Part shown: one piece after another, positions 6,767 through 8,295 of the stretch
How the letters are laid out: every line of letters begins with the position of its first letter
How positions within the stretch are numbered: position 1 is the first letter of the stretch
From: Gammaproteobacteria bacterium
Lineage (GTDB): Bacteria; Pseudomonadota; Gammaproteobacteria; UBA9214
Assembly: GCA_029859555.1 (NCBI GenBank)
Contig: JAOUCV010000082.1
Location: 1 to 8,295, forward strand
Direction of reading: 5' to 3'
DNA: 8,295 bases
Position numbers and translations under genes: made by a program
The notes under the pieces: generated by a model
The model's input: the letters and a program-made list of their open reading frames with translations, nothing else
Databases searched by the model: none
Told to the model about the DNA's origin: nothing

Positions 6767-7786
6767 ATGCGCTTACAGACTATAAAAAAAGGGCTTTCCA
6801 GCAGTTTTTTGCTGGCTTCGCTGTTCACTGTTACAACGGTTGCAGCAAGCAACTACAGTGCACAACCGCAGGTACAGGTCTTCATCGACCGCATGGTCAG
6901 CGAGCAGGGTTTTGACCGCAATGAACTGATAGCCGTGCTCGACAATGCAGAACGCCGCGAAGACATCCTCGAGCTGATGCGCAAACCGGCCGAGAAAAGG
7001 CTGCAATGGTACGAGTACCGTAAAATATTCCTGACGCAGAGCCGCATCGACGGTGGCGTAAACTTCTGGAAAGAAAATGCCGGGCTGCTGAAACAGGCTG
7101 CAGAAGCATTTGGCGTCGCCCCGCAGATCATTGTCGCGATTATCGGTGTTGAAACACGTTATGGCAGCAATACCGGCAGACACCGGGTGCTGGATGCGCT
7201 GGCCACGCTGTCCTTTGATTACCCGCCACGCAGCCAGTTCTTCACCGGCGAGCTGGAGCAATACCTGATACTGGCACGCGAGGAGGACATCGACATCCTC
7301 ACCACGACCGGCTCCTATGCCGGCGCCATGGGTTATGGCCAGTTCATTCCGAGCAGTTATCGACACTATGCCGTTGATTTTGATGAAGATGGCAAACGCG
7401 ACCTGTGGACCAGCAAGGCCGACATCATTGGCAGTGTCGCCAACTATTTCAAAGAGCACGGCTGGACTGCGGGTATGCCGGTTGCCGTACTGGCTGACGT
7501 GCAGGGAGATGACTACCAGAAGGTACTGGACATCGGCTACAAGCCCAACACCGTACTGGATGCCATGCGCCATGACGGGATCACGCCGCGCACCCCGTTG
7601 CCGGATGAACTGCTCGCCGCCCTGATTGCCTTTGAACAGGAAAACGGACCGGAGTACTGGCTCGGTTTCAATAACTTCTATGCCATTACCCGTTACAACC
7701 ACAGTCCGTTGTACGCCATGGCCGTCTACCAGCTAAGCGAGGAAATTCGTGATGCTTATGAAACGAGTCGCCACAACAATGACTGA
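6767..7786 (+). CDS. mltB: Membrane-bound lytic murein transglycosylase B family protein, secreted form
   Basis: MltB (SltB/Slt35 family) cleaves the MurNAc-GlcNAc bond of peptidoglycan to form 1,6-anhydro-muropeptides in the periplasm. The 339-residue product starts with a Sec signal peptide: basic QTIKKG, a hydrophobic run about 11-26, and probable cleavage after VAA (25-27). There is no cysteine in the signal region, unlike the E. coli lipoprotein. The catalytic glutamate is Glu129 in GVETRYGSNTGRHRVLDALA. TLSFDYPPR, GSYAGAMGYGQFIPSSY (182-198), an EF-hand-like loop DFDEDGKRDLW (204-214, equivalent to the Slt35 calcium site) and IGSVANYFKEHGW are family hallmarks. The last part has NFYAITRYNHSPLYAMAVYQL, the usual C-terminal core. 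AAGGA at 6753-6757 lies nine bases before the ATG. It follows rodA by 53 bases and overlaps rlpA. Confidence 0.95.
   Translation: MRLQTIKKGLSSSFLLASLFTVTTVAASNYSAQPQVQVFIDRMVSEQGFDRNELIAVLDNAERREDILELMRKPAEKRLQWYEYRKIFLTQSRIDGGVNFWKENAGLLKQAAEAFGVAPQIIVAIIGVETRYGSNTGRHRVLDALATLSFDYPPRSQFFTGELEQYLILAREEDIDILTTTGSYAGAMGYGQFIPSSYRHYAVDFDEDGKRDLWTSKADIIGSVANYFKEHGWTAGMPVAVLADVQGDDYQKVLDIGYKPNTVLDAMRHDGITPRTPLPDELLAALIAFEQENGPEYWLGFNNFYAITRYNHSPLYAMAVYQLSEEIRDAYETSRHNND
7739..7743 (+). promoter_or_regulatory. Shine-Dalgarno for rlpA inside mltB
   Basis: GAGGA at 7739-7743 lies eight bases before the ATG at 7752, the best ribosome-binding site in this stretch. In-frame ATGs at 7758 and 7779 are 14 and 35 bases away. 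This fixes the rlpA start at 7752, within the mltB coding region, and suggests translational coupling of the two genes. Confidence 0.6.
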
Positions 7787-8295
7787 AGCAAGCGGCTACA
7801 CGGCCGTGAGCCTGCGACTGGCAGCAGTGCTTTTCATTGCCGCCTGTGTAACTGCCTGCGCCGGCAAAAGTCCGCTGGAGCCATCTGATGATGCGCCCTC
7901 GCAACCCCGTGATGTCAGTGATATTCCCAACGCGGTCCCCAGGAACGAACCCCTGAGCCGCTATGGCAACCCGGCATCCTACGTCGTTTATGGCAAACGC
8001 TACTACACCCTGCCCTCGAGCAGCGGTTATCGGGAAGTCGGGCTGGCCTCCTGGTATGGAACAAAATTTCATGGCAAACGCACCTCCAGCGGCGAACCCT
8101 ACGATCTTTATGGTATGACCGCTGCACATAAAACGCTGCCGCTGCCAACCTATGTAGAAGTTACCAACCTCAATAATGACCGTTCCGTGATTGTGAAAGT
8201 CAATGACCGCGGCCCCTTTCATGACGATCGGCTGATAGACCTGTCGTACACTGCTGCCGTGAAACTCGATATTCTCGGGCATGGCACCGGCAAGG
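7752..8295 (+). CDS. rlpA: Septal-ring/rare lipoprotein A, lytic transglycosylase, N-terminal part (cut by window edge)
   Basis: RlpA is an outer-membrane lipoprotein with a double-psi beta-barrel domain; in Pseudomonas aeruginosa it is a lytic transglycosylase acting on peptide-free glycan. The visible 181 residues start MLMKRVATTM, followed by a hydrophobic stretch (18-31) and two possible lipobox cysteines, IAAC (Cys32) and VTAC (Cys36). After a Pro/Ser-rich linker the barrel begins at about 97 with GLASWYGTKFHGKRTSSGEPYD, then MTAAHKTLPLPTYVEVTNL and VIVKVNDRGPFHDDRLIDLS. Glu115, Asp118, His126 and Asp152 keep the spacing of the residues I recall as important in the Pseudomonas enzyme (120, 123, 131, 157). 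A C-terminal SPOR domain, if present, lies past the edge. The frame has no stop before the window end. The start overlaps mltB by 35 bases. Confidence 0.94.
   Translation, partial: MLMKRVATTMTEASGYTAVSLRLAAVLFIAACVTACAGKSPLEPSDDAPSQPRDVSDIPNAVPRNEPLSRYGNPASYVVYGKRYYTLPSSSGYREVGLASWYGTKFHGKRTSSGEPYDLYGMTAAHKTLPLPTYVEVTNLNNDRSVIVKVNDRGPFHDDRLIDLSYTAAVKLDILGHGTGK

Noticed and set aside
6773..7702. Long minus-strand open frame opposite mltB
   Set aside because: It is antisense to a complete, motif-rich mltB and has no recognisable domain; a shadow of coding bias.

Overview
The window is a chromosomal segment from a gammaproteobacterium. The MreB, MreC, PBP2, RodA, MltB and RlpA products match the gammaproteobacterial versions closely in sequence and length. 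The run mreB-mreC-mreD-mrdA-rodA-mltB-rlpA beside a divergent gat operon is an arrangement I associate with free-living gammaproteobacteria (purple-sulfur and sulfur-oxidiser-like lineages) rather than enterics. I cannot name a genus. Base use looks even and moderately GC-rich, and I see no transposase, integrase, tRNA, rRNA or CRISPR array.

Layout. Positions 1-834 (minus strand) hold the 5' part of gatA and a complete gatC, two subunits of the tRNA-dependent amidotransferase GatCAB. Positions 835-1031 are a divergent promoter region. From 1032 to the right edge, all genes are on the plus strand: mreB (1032-2081); a 196-base intercistronic region with a strong inverted repeat; mreC (best read from 2278); mreD (3243-3731); mrdA/PBP2 (3742-5592); rodA (5589-6713); mltB (6767-7786); and the 5' part of rlpA (7752 to the edge). 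mreC/mreD and mrdA/rodA overlap by 4 bases (ATGA), mreD/mrdA are 10 bases apart, and rlpA starts 35 bases inside mltB.

Function. The plus-strand genes encode the lateral-wall elongation machinery. MreB filaments organise the complex at the inner membrane. MreC and MreD link it to the periplasmic enzymes. RodA polymerises glycan strands and PBP2 cross-links them. MltB and RlpA are peptidoglycan-cleaving enzymes that probably trim or open the sacculus. The gene content is well known, so I do not claim a new system.

The most interesting signals are regulatory. First, the mreC frame has no ATG, GTG or TTG where homologues start. It has an AUC codon exactly at the initiator position, with a G-rich Shine-Dalgarno-like element before it. 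The first usable GTG would cut the membrane anchor. Second, the mreB-mreC gap holds a long hairpin built from degenerate 10-base units. Together these could set MreC/MreD well below MreB. Smaller points are an acidic repetitive MreC tail, an MltB with no lipobox cysteine, a candidate internal promoter before mltB, and a hairpin with a T-run between gatC and gatA that faces away from gat transcription.
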